In this document: positions 24,341-30,395 of the stretch, one piece after another
How the letters are laid out: every line of letters starts with the position of its first letter
Position numbering within the stretch: the first letter of the stretch is position 1
IMG/VR virus record: IMGVR_UViG_3300017751_000129
Span: 1 to 30,395 of that record
Origin: a virus
Strand: one strand, 5' to 3'
DNA length: 30,395 nucleotides
Position numbers and translations under genes: made by a program
Notes under the pieces: generated by a model
Seen by the model: only the letters and a program-made list of their open reading frames with translations
What the model was told of the DNA's origin: nothing
Databases searched by the model: none

Positions 24341-25297
24341 TCACAAACTCCCATCATACAGTTCGGGTAGTCCGAACCATTGCGGTTCACCATTTGGTCG
24401 TGTCACAAACACAGTGCGTGTTTGGTCTTGAAGTGCTGGATTTGTCTTGCACTTCTTGAAGCGAGCCTTGTACTCCGTCTTGGTCAATTTACCATCGTCG
24501 TCGTACTCATCTTCTTGCTCCATCCAAATGATTGTTGGAAGGTAATTGTTTGTCTTCTTCTCCCATTCGGGTGACCATTTCGCTTTTGATTGGTCGTCCG
24601 AGAAGGAGAAGTTTGTATTGCGTAGGTGAGTTTCCCAAAAGACCCTCACACCAGCACGCACAAGGCTACGGGAGAGAGCCGTGAGTTGGTGAAACCGAGT
24701 GTTTCGGATAGCCCAATCGGACTGTCGCTCCACTCGCTTTGCATCACCAGCACCACGGTTGTCTGCCGCTTCGATACCATCCTTGGCCAGTCCCAAGTCA
24801 ATGATACGCATGTTGTTGGTACAAATCTCCAACCAAGAGTCGAGGCCGCTTACGAGCACACCCCACACTTCTTGTTCGCCGCTTTGTACTTGATGAAGAA
24901 TGTACTTCATAATGTCCATCACACGCTGATGCGTGCCGGGATAGTCGTATGCTGTACGGTCACTCACACCCATCTGCCATGGCTTCCATGACTTGATGTT
25001 CGTATTCTTGTTTACTGCTGAATTAAGCATGGCAACACCCATATCGAAGTCAACAGCGTGTAGCAAAGCATCGGGATGCTCTTTGACATACTCGCCAAAG
25101 GCATGTGTTACCATACCCGATTTACCTGTCCCGTCGAAACCAGCAAGCCCAATGAACATGTGAGTCATGTCTTGGTCTGCCATCTTCTCTTCTTCAATCC
25201 GAAGGTGAGCGAAAGGGTCGTTGCCCTTCTTAGGGGCGACCTTCTTGCTCTCTTCCTTCTTCGCTTCTGCTTTCACTGTCTGTCCAAATCCTGCCAT
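24341..25297 (-). CDS. Sak4/RecA-like P-loop ATPase
   Basis: A 318-residue ATPase with Walker A GFDGTGKSG (53-61) and Walker B WGVLVSGLDSW (D153). The first 40 residues are Lys/Glu-rich and likely flexible. The compact core with this Walker A fits the Sak4-like or AAA_24 group, which are RecA-like single-strand annealing or recombination ATPases of phages and archaeal viruses; full RadA features (N-terminal HhH domain) are absent. AGGTGG lies 7 nt upstream of the ATG, and the 49-residue gene stops 2 nt before it. Neighbours are the RPA-like protein and the clamp, consistent with recombination-dependent replication. A DNA-packaging or other P-loop function cannot be excluded. Confidence 0.72.
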   Translation of the reverse strand: MAGFGQTVKAEAKKEESKKVAPKKGNDPFAHLRIEEEKMADQDMTHMFIGLAGFDGTGKSGMVTHAFGEYVKEHPDALLHAVDFDMGVAMLNSAVNKNTNIKSWKPWQMGVSDRTAYDYPGTHQRVMDIMKYILHQVQSGEQEVWGVLVSGLDSWLEICTNNMRIIDLGLAKDGIEAADNRGAGDAKRVERQSDWAIRNTRFHQLTALSRSLVRAGVRVFWETHLRNTNFSFSDDQSKAKWSPEWEKKTNNYLPTIIWMEQEDEYDDDGKLTKTEYKARFKKCKTNPALQDQTRTVFVTRPNGEPQWFGLPELYDGSL

Positions 25298-25299
25298 AT

Positions 25300-25449
25300 T
25301 TATTCCACCTTTTTCATTACTACTGCATTGATTTGAATGTACTTATCCCCATTTGGGGATTCGACAATTTCTTTGCTGAACTCATCAAATGTAATTCTCC
25401 ATGCATCACCTTCGATAGTTATGTGGGTTGGTACTTCACCTTTAATCAA
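25300..25449 (-). CDS. Small unknown protein (49 residues)
   Basis: This frame fills the gap between the RPA-like and Sak4-like genes. I place the start at the TTG at 25449, with AGGAG 8 nt upstream; a GTG at 25473 would add eight residues. The peptide (MIKGEVPTHITIEGDAWRI, then TFDEFSKEIVESPNGDKYI) has a regular beta-alpha-beta look and ends MKKVE, 2 nt before the next ATG. It overlaps the RPA-like stop. Sequence quality and tight spacing favour a true gene. Function unknown; an accessory factor to the DNA-binding protein or ATPase is an inference from position. Confidence 0.55.
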   Translation of the reverse strand: MIKGEVPTHITIEGDAWRITFDEFSKEIVESPNGDKYIQINAVVMKKVE

Positions 25450-26791
25450 ATTGACCAACTCCTGTATCGCCACCAGTCATGCGGCGGCGTGCACGGCGTG
25501 GGTCGGCATAAACGCCGAACACCGTCAACTTAGGAGTCGTGAGTCCATCTCGTGTCTTCATACCAATGCGGCCAAAGACAAAGACAGTAGAGCGTTCTGC
25601 ATACGGGAACGCCTCTTCACCCCAATGGGATGTGAAAGGTTGTGTACACTTACCAACAGCACCCGGAATCCAGCAATCAATGTCACCGGCAATACTGCTT
25701 GAGAGTGTCATGTTGTAGTTGTGTCCTTCATCGTCATACTCGCTTTCACGAGGTTCAGTGGACATGCGAGTGATGGTTCCCTTTGTAACCACAAGAGGAC
25801 CGTATGCACGCTTGTCACCACCGATGGTCATGAACTGCTTACGGCTTTCGTATGCTTGCTCAAGTGAATCAATGGACACATAGAAGTCATGAAAGTCTTC
25901 CATTGTCCAAAACTTAGGAGGTTGTAGGAAGGGTTTGAGGTTGGGGTCAAGTCCTTGGAACTCATCTGTGTAGTTGATTGTAAACTCGCTGTATGTATTG
26001 AGCACATCTTTGAAGTTCTCGTTACCGCCTTCCTTCGGAGGTACAACCTGTACCTTACAAGGTCGCCCAATATCCAATGACTTGTACAGGTTGTCACCCT
26101 TCAAGTCAATGCGCCAAAGGCTAACGCTACCATTCTTTACGAAGTCTTGCTCTTCTCCACCCAAGAAATATGCGTATCGACCCATGTTCTTTTCGGGTGA
26201 TGCTTCGTTGTTGTATGTGGTTAGGCACACCCAATCGTTACCAGCCTTGAATCCATGTGGTGGAACGGGGTTACCCTCTACAGCCACACCTGTGTTTGCT
26301 GTACCGTCCTTTGTGGTGAGTGTCCACACTCCATCTTCCTTCTCATACAAACCAAGTCGCCCGTCACTAATGCAACCAGCAGGGTCTTCTTTGTACCGCT
26401 TAATGTTCGCACGAACAATGTTAGCAAGTCGGTCACGCTTCTTGTCAGCAACGCCAAGGAAACTGCCTACCCATGTCTGCAATTTACCATTACCGCCACT
26501 GCTTTGTCGGCGAGTTTCAACAATCAATGATTCAGCCCAATCAACGAGCAAGTCTTCATCTTCTGCCATCGGGTCAAGTGAGTTGTGTTGTGTCTTACAC
26601 AGTTCAATAAAAGAATTGACCACTACTTCATTCGATTGTCCAATACGCTTTGCATATGCGTGCAAACGACTCGTCACCGAAGACGGTAGCCCACTGGACG
26701 AGTTCGTAGTATCAGTCATGCTTCCAAAGCCATTACCGGAGGATTCATCCTCAATATCGCCGTATTCATCTTGGTTATCCCATGTGCTCAT
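25442..26791 (-). CDS. Probable RPA-like single-stranded DNA-binding protein
   Basis: A 449-residue protein. Residues 1-35 are acidic and Ser/Gly-rich and likely disordered. Residues 40-135 are helical (SFLGVADKKRDRLANIV near 110-126). Residues about 145-290 contain beta strands, and residues about 325-435 (GPLVVTKGTITRM, then STVFVFGRIGM and KLTVFGVYADP) have the strand pattern of an OB fold. The operon position, between RFC and the Sak4-like ATPase, is where an ssDNA-binding protein is expected. There is no sharp motif, so the call is from fold pattern and context. The start overlaps the RFC stop (ATGA). The basic C-terminus (RRARRRM) could contact DNA. Confidence 0.55.
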   Translation of the reverse strand: MSTWDNQDEYGDIEDESSGNGFGSMTDTTNSSSGLPSSVTSRLHAYAKRIGQSNEVVVNSFIELCKTQHNSLDPMAEDEDLLVDWAESLIVETRRQSSGGNGKLQTWVGSFLGVADKKRDRLANIVRANIKRYKEDPAGCISDGRLGLYEKEDGVWTLTTKDGTANTGVAVEGNPVPPHGFKAGNDWVCLTTYNNEASPEKNMGRYAYFLGGEEQDFVKNGSVSLWRIDLKGDNLYKSLDIGRPCKVQVVPPKEGGNENFKDVLNTYSEFTINYTDEFQGLDPNLKPFLQPPKFWTMEDFHDFYVSIDSLEQAYESRKQFMTIGGDKRAYGPLVVTKGTITRMSTEPRESEYDDEGHNYNMTLSSSIAGDIDCWIPGAVGKCTQPFTSHWGEEAFPYAERSTVFVFGRIGMKTRDGLTTPKLTVFGVYADPRRARRRMTGGDTGVGQFD

Positions 26792-27717
26792 GTTTTCACT
26801 TCCATTTTGTTTTTCAATCGAGCGACCAGTACATCCACATAGGATTCACTGGAACCACCCCATTCATACACATACTTCATCATATCACCCCACACCTCCA
26901 TAATCACAAAGGTGGTGTCAGCATCCATATCGAAATGCTTACGGATGTTACGATGAAATTTGTTCATGAATGACAATTTATCGCCCGAAGAATCTAAGAG
27001 TGTGAGAAGGTTCTCACGAAGGTCATTGAATTTGTGTGTAGTGGTGTACTCCCACCAGTCCTCATCATTTTGTTTAACGATGAATTGCTTGATGGCATCA
27101 TCTGTTTTAGGACAGCCTTGCAAAGCGGCCACTGATGCACGAAGGTCACCGCCGTGGTACTCCACTACATCTTCGTAGTACATCGACCACTTAGCAGGTA
27201 CTCCTTCAATGCGATTGAGATGGAGTGCACCCTGCTGAGGCGATACACGGGAAAAAGAATAAAGCGTGCATCGACTCTTGATGGCAGGACGAATCTTATC
27301 AGCATAGTTCGCAGTTAGGATAAACAACACCTTGTTGGCGTACTTCTCCATAATACCACGGCAAGCGTCCTGTGCGGCGGGGGTAAGACCATCAGCCTCA
27401 TCCCACACCACTACCTTACGCTTTGCACCAATACCACTTAGACGGACGAAGTTTTTGACCTCATCACGAATGTAGTTGATTCCCCTATCATCACTGGCGT
27501 TTGTCCACAAGATGTTCATGTCGTTGTAGGCACTACCAAGCAGGGTGCGAGCGAGAGCATTGGCGGCACTCGTCTTACCTGTGCCCGGTTCACCTACCAG
27601 TAGAACAGCCGCAGGGTATTCCCCTGTGCTCTCCCAACCTTCTGCGTCCCGAACAAACTGTGCGTTTCCAACCACTTGAGATGGGTGGACAGGTCGTAGT
27701 TGCTCATTCCAATTCAT
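26788..27717 (-). CDS. Replication factor C small subunit (clamp loader)
   Basis: A 309-residue AAA+ clamp loader subunit. Signatures: Walker A GEPGTGKT (42-49), NASDDRGI (73-80, canonical NASDERGI), Walker B VVVWDEADGLT (D106, E107), sensor 1 ILTANYADKI near 133-142 and the SRC box KSRC (147-150), which supplies the Arg finger to the neighbouring subunit. The C-terminal 130 residues are helical collar. Archaeal RFC opens and loads PCNA. No large subunit is visible, so the loader may be a homo-oligomer or use host RFC-L. It is the first gene after promoter B; GAGGTTGA lies 6 nt upstream of the ATG. Confidence 0.94.
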   Translation of the reverse strand: MNWNEQLRPVHPSQVVGNAQFVRDAEGWESTGEYPAAVLLVGEPGTGKTSAANALARTLLGSAYNDMNILWTNASDDRGINYIRDEVKNFVRLSGIGAKRKVVVWDEADGLTPAAQDACRGIMEKYANKVLFILTANYADKIRPAIKSRCTLYSFSRVSPQQGALHLNRIEGVPAKWSMYYEDVVEYHGGDLRASVAALQGCPKTDDAIKQFIVKQNDEDWWEYTTTHKFNDLRENLLTLLDSSGDKLSFMNKFHRNIRKHFDMDADTTFVIMEVWGDMMKYVYEWGGSSESYVDVLVARLKNKMEVKT

Positions 27718-27731
27718 TTCGACTCAACCTC

Positions 27732-27754
27732 TTTCATCTTAATTGGTTTATATA
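27732..27754 (-). promoter_or_regulatory. Promoter B: TATA box and conserved initiator region
   Basis: The same 23 bases as promoter A (TATATAAACC, then AATTAAGATGAAA), reading toward the RFC gene. The TATA centre near 27750 lies 33 nt before the ATG, the same distance as at promoter A. This is the likely start of the long replication operon. TGAATA upstream of the TATA box is shared with promoter A. Confidence 0.75.
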
Positions 27755-27758
27755 CTAT

Positions 27759-27774
27759 TCACCAAAATCGGTGA
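27759..27774. other. Short inverted repeat upstream of promoter B
   Basis: TCACC and GGTGA flank a 6-nt loop (16 bp in all), 5 bp upstream of the TATA box of promoter B and just after the stop of the preceding minus-strand gene. It could be an operator or the end of the preceding transcript. Five base pairs is short, so chance is possible. Confidence 0.3.
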
Positions 27775-27777
27775 CTA

Positions 27778-28218
27778 TCATAGTGAATCACAGAATGAGT
27801 CCCACGCCTCAACCCAGTACATGAACTTCTTCCAGTTCTTTCCTATCTTCTTACTGCGCCGTGTGCGTGTACCATCCTCGTTGTCTTTGTAGTTGACTTT
27901 GGGTATAGGGTTAGCACGCATCCACAATATCTTCTTGATGTTCTTTACATCCTGCACACACATCAATGATTGAAACGGTTCCAACTCATCAATGAAGCGC
28001 ATCATCTTGTCACCATATATCCTCTTAGTTTCCATTACGGAGAGTCCTTTGGAGTTAGCCCACACTTCGATGCACTTCTTCTGCTCTTCCGTACAGGACT
28101 TCTTGATGCAAATATACGATTCAACTTTGATTCCGTATGAGTATGGTGAGCGATGAGTGGAAACGACATACTTGATTTTCATCAATGCCATGCCCAAACC
28201 TATGTTTTCAAGATTCAT
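27778..28218 (-). CDS. Unknown basic protein
   Basis: A 146-residue protein from the ATG at 28218, with GGTGGTG 3 nt upstream. The frame is open to 28392, but that extension lies inside the upstream gene and reads like a shadow (ISNSLKWKTRW, TIYSTTTLLLVV). The protein is Lys-rich, with five cysteines, and has GTRTRRSKKIGKNWKKFMYW near its C-terminus, which may bind nucleic acid. I recognise no family. It is the last gene before promoter B. Confidence 0.6.
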   Translation of the reverse strand: MNLENIGLGMALMKIKYVVSTHRSPYSYGIKVESYICIKKSCTEEQKKCIEVWANSKGLSVMETKRIYGDKMMRFIDELEPFQSLMCVQDVKNIKKILWMRANPIPKVNYKDNEDGTRTRRSKKIGKNWKKFMYWVEAWDSFCDSL

Positions 28219-29419
28219 CTTCACCACCAGTAATAGCGTAGTAGTCGAGTATATCGTCAACGCTATCGACACCCATCGTGTCTTCCACTTCAATGAATTT
28301 GAGATGCCAACCGTCATCCGGCGACCATGTGTAATTGAACTTACCAACCAAACACTCATCCACATTGTGGAAGGTATGTCGTATGTTTGCATTCACACCA
28401 CGACGCTTCAATGCGTTGTCAAGTGAGAATGGTAGTGTGTCTATTGTGAGCGTAGTCGTATCCACAACTTCACCAGCATCGCTAAAACCGATAACAATTT
28501 CATAACCTCCTTTGTTTAAATTTTGTATGGTAAGTATCTGTGAGTACAATGTATTCGTCCCGTTGGACTTTAGGTAGTAGTTTGTTTTATGGTGAATTAA
28601 AAAACCACCCTTCGCATATGAATCAAGCAAGACCTGTGACTCGTGCCACTCATGGTTCATCGCCTGTTTCGGTTTAGAGAAAGGAAGGGGGGTGTTGTAT
28701 GAATGCCAGTGGCTTGTACCCGTAGGGTTCTCCCACATCCAACACACAGCGTTGCTATCAAGCATTGGTGTGAAGGTAGTGTTCAGTGTACCGTTTCGAT
28801 TTCGGACTATCCCGTCACCCACATACTTCAAGGTAGCACAGTCAGTAACGAACCACCACTCTTCCGGTACCTCTTCACCGTCCCACGATTCAAGTTTCTT
28901 GAAGGGGGTGTGATGTTCTTTCACTTCAAGCCCATCATAAATTACCGAAAGATGTATATCAAAAGAATGACCAGCGTTTAAATTACTGTGCTTGTATAAC
29001 CAGTTCTTGAATCGGTTTCGTTTAGAATACCAACGGTAGTCCAACGCCCACCTCCATATCAGTGCGGCTTCTTTCACGCTGATGCTGTTGGCAAAAGAAA
29101 GCACCCATTCGTCATTCGTGTGTGCGTTCCTCATTAGGTCCACCACTTCCTTAAGTGTGAATGTGCTTGGTACATCCCCCGATTCCCATGTTAAGATTTC
29201 CACAAACGGTCTATCATTTGCAACCTCTAAGATGCGCTCAAGCATCACGCCGCACTCTTTTGCAAGTTGCGTTTTCAATCTATGCAAGGACACTGAAAGC
29301 CTATTCGTAGTATGTACAAAGTCCCAAATCTCACGACATTCTTTTTTCGTGATTTCTTTCACCAGTAATTTATTTGGCATTCGGTTGATGAGTTCGGCCA
29401 ACCTCGCCAAAGTAAGCAT
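28208..29419 (-). CDS. Unknown protein, possibly a degenerate ATP-dependent DNA ligase homologue
   Basis: A 403-residue protein from the ATG at 29419; a GTG at 29437 inside the upstream gene lacks an RBS. Residues 1-140 are helical and recall the DNA-binding domain of ATP-dependent ligases (ALIWRWALDYRWYSKRNRF near 119-137). A later stretch, TLKYVGDGIVRNRNG near 195-210, recalls ligase motif I (KxDG) but has two extra residues. The C-terminal part (ECLVGKFNYT, then WHLKFIEVEDTMGVDSVDDI) recalls the ligase OB domain. None of these is exact, and other motifs are unclear. If related, it has probably lost adenylation. Unknown function is the safe reading; position next to replication genes is suggestive. 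Confidence 0.5.
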   Translation of the reverse strand: MLTLARLAELINRMPNKLLVKEITKKECREIWDFVHTTNRLSVSLHRLKTQLAKECGVMLERILEVANDRPFVEILTWESGDVPSTFTLKEVVDLMRNAHTNDEWVLSFANSISVKEAALIWRWALDYRWYSKRNRFKNWLYKHSNLNAGHSFDIHLSVIYDGLEVKEHHTPFKKLESWDGEEVPEEWWFVTDCATLKYVGDGIVRNRNGTLNTTFTPMLDSNAVCWMWENPTGTSHWHSYNTPLPFSKPKQAMNHEWHESQVLLDSYAKGGFLIHHKTNYYLKSNGTNTLYSQILTIQNLNKGGYEIVIGFSDAGEVVDTTTLTIDTLPFSLDNALKRRGVNANIRHTFHNVDECLVGKFNYTWSPDDGWHLKFIEVEDTMGVDSVDDILDYYAITGGEDES

Positions 29420-29423
29420 GTAC

Positions 29424-30146
29424 TCACTCTTCTTCACTGGTTGGTAAGTTCGTCTTTATCGAAGTGATGCCCCACATCCAAGGAGGCACTCTTTCTCCGT
29501 TACGCTCTTTGCCGAGGATAACAAACATTCCACCTACACCTTCATCGAACGCACCGTTTTCTGCGTACTCAACAAGTTGTTCTCGTGTTTGTGCTGTGTA
29601 CTTATGGGTGGTTGATTTCCACTGCATGAAGATTTCGTCACCAGCAAGTAGGTGGAAATCATCGGGGTCAACATTTATGTCTAAGCCACAAGAGTTACAA
29701 CCGAGGATGATTCTCCACAAATCAATAGGCACAGTCTTTCCATTCGATGTTTCTGCATCTACTGTTTCGATGTACTCGGCCTTTGATTTCTCAAAGTCAT
29801 TGTTAGCAAGTGGGTATCCACATTCACAAGCCCATGTTTGTGCAAGTTCTTGTTTTGCTTGGAACTGCATTTCTGCTTGAGCATTAGGGTCGAGTGGTGG
29901 TGTGGCCATTTCCAAACCATCGGGTTCTTCCATTGTAAAACCACATGCCTCCATGAGAAGGGTAAACTTCTCGTGGTGGTCTTGGGCCATTGGATGGTTA
30001 AGCATGAAGATAAGGGCGAAATTTGTTTCGGTCATCTTCCTATACTGCACACCACTATCGTCGGGTGCCCATACACCGTCAATCGGTATCTTAGCAAAGT
30101 GTTCGTTTCCCCATTCAATCAAATCATTCGTCGGTTGCCATTCCAT
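29424..30146 (-). CDS. Unknown zinc-ribbon protein
   Basis: A 240-residue acidic protein. I choose the ATG at 30146 because GGTGA lies 5 nt upstream; an ATG at 30158 is also possible. Residues about 105-155 carry two CxxC-type pairs (CECG and CNSCG) about 43 residues apart, likely one zinc ribbon with a long insertion. The N-terminal 70 residues are helical. The C-terminal part has GGMFVILGKERNGERVPPWM. I recognise no family. It overlaps the preceding gene and ends 4 nt before the next ATG. Confidence 0.6.
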   Translation of the reverse strand: MEWQPTNDLIEWGNEHFAKIPIDGVWAPDDSGVQYRKMTETNFALIFMLNHPMAQDHHEKFTLLMEACGFTMEEPDGLEMATPPLDPNAQAEMQFQAKQELAQTWACECGYPLANNDFEKSKAEYIETVDAETSNGKTVPIDLWRIILGCNSCGLDINVDPDDFHLLAGDEIFMQWKSTTHKYTAQTREQLVEYAENGAFDEGVGGMFVILGKERNGERVPPWMWGITSIKTNLPTSEEE

Positions 30147-30381
30147 TGTCCTCACCATTTACCTCGCACAAGGCGAATCTACCACAGCACTTCCCTATGT
30201 AAAGGTGCTGGCCGTTCTCTAAAAGGAAGAAGCGACTGTCCTTGTGATACTCATTACACATAGGACATTTCATATCATCCAGTAATACTTCGGCTACGAA
30301 TTTCGTATATTCTCCATCGACTAACAATTCATCATTAATGAAATTCTCATCCACATCGTCAGTAGTAATCGTTTCACTCAC
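30124..30381 (-). CDS. Small acidic zinc-finger-like protein
   Basis: An 85-residue protein. The start is a GTG at 30381 with GGAGGTG 5 nt upstream, so the non-ATG start is well supported. The N-terminal half is acidic (TTDDVDENFINDELL). The second half has CPMCNEYH (38-45) and KCCGRFALC (64-72), a Cys/His set able to hold one zinc ion. It overlaps the next gene by about 23 nt. Function unknown; the acidic plus zinc layout would suit a transcription or host-takeover factor, but this is speculation. Confidence 0.6.
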   Translation of the reverse strand: MSETITTDDVDENFINDELLVDGEYTKFVAEVLLDDMKCPMCNEYHKDSRFFLLENGQHLYIGKCCGRFALCEVNGEDNGMATDE

Positions 30382-30395
30382 GCCGTCACCTCCAC

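Noticed and set aside
25974-26903. Long plus-strand frame (309 codons) opposite the RPA-like gene
   Set aside because: It is antisense to well-supported genes, has Ser/Pro/Leu-rich low-complexity content typical of a shadow frame, and crosses an operon junction.
27714-27737. Mini-ORF (7 codons, MKEVESK) ending in ATGA at the RFC start, with a similar 8-codon frame (MKRVDSNE) at promoter A
   Set aside because: Its ATG lies only about 14 nt after the TATA centre, too close to be transcribed from that promoter; the likeness follows from the conserved promoter sequence.
28219-28392. 58-codon N-terminal extension of the unknown protein at 27778-28218
   Set aside because: It lies wholly inside the upstream gene, lacks an RBS and looks like a shadow translation; the ATG at 28218 has GGTGGTG upstream.
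1-30395. tRNA genes, integrase or attachment sites, insertion sequences
   Set aside because: None recognised by eye; the window is almost fully coding, with no gap over 100 bases after the short genes are counted.

Overview
The window looks like about 30 kb of a head-tailed double-stranded DNA virus of a marine archaeon. The best match I know is the magroviruses, tailed viruses assembled from metagenomes rich in Marine Group II Euryarchaeota, known for a nearly complete archaeal-type replication apparatus. This rests on protein motifs read by eye: an archaeal/eukaryotic replisome (family B polymerase, sliding-clamp-like protein, RFC small subunit, archaeo-eukaryotic primase, XPF/Hef nuclease), a group II chaperonin (thermosome) and archaeal TATA-box promoters, next to tail genes of the kind shared with marine bacteriophages. 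No portal, terminase, capsid, tape measure or integrase is visible, so the head module must lie outside.

Layout. From 1 to 12058 all genes are on the plus strand and form a tail/adhesion module: a giant structural protein open at the left edge, a small basic protein of a family common in marine phages, a probable baseplate hub, two small structural proteins, a repeat-bearing tail fibre and a beta-propeller-like adhesin. From 12073 to 30381 all genes are on the minus strand and form the replication module. The modules converge at 12058/12073, with oligo-T tracts serving as likely terminators.

The minus-strand module reads right to left in three blocks. Block one (30381 to 27778) holds two zinc-ribbon proteins, a possible degenerate DNA-ligase homologue and an unknown protein. 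Block two (27717 to 15916) is a tightly packed operon: RFC small subunit, RPA-like protein, a 49-residue protein, Sak4/RecA-like ATPase, a tiny membrane protein, clamp, polymerase B, a GHKL ATPase fused to a nuclease-like domain, a tiny Cys protein, a MazG-like protein, a Cas4/RecB-like Fe-S nuclease, an unknown protein, a primase, a zinc protein and an XPF-like nuclease. Block three (15878 to 12073) holds an AAA+ helicase candidate, a DEDDy exonuclease, the thermosome and two zinc-ribbon proteins. Blocks two and three each begin with the same perfectly repeated 23-bp promoter element (TATA box plus initiator region), so they are probably co-regulated.

Most starts are preceded by GGTGA/GAGGT-type ribosome binding sites 3-7 nt upstream, and most gene junctions are 1-4 nt overlaps (ATGA, TGATG, TAATG). 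This regularity let me correct several starts and find four short genes (36-49 codons) in apparent gaps. The most interesting points are the single-chain primase (PriS catalytic domain plus PriL-type Fe-S domain), the GHKL-nuclease fusion, the twin promoters and the micro-genes. Functions are inferred from motifs; no database search was possible.
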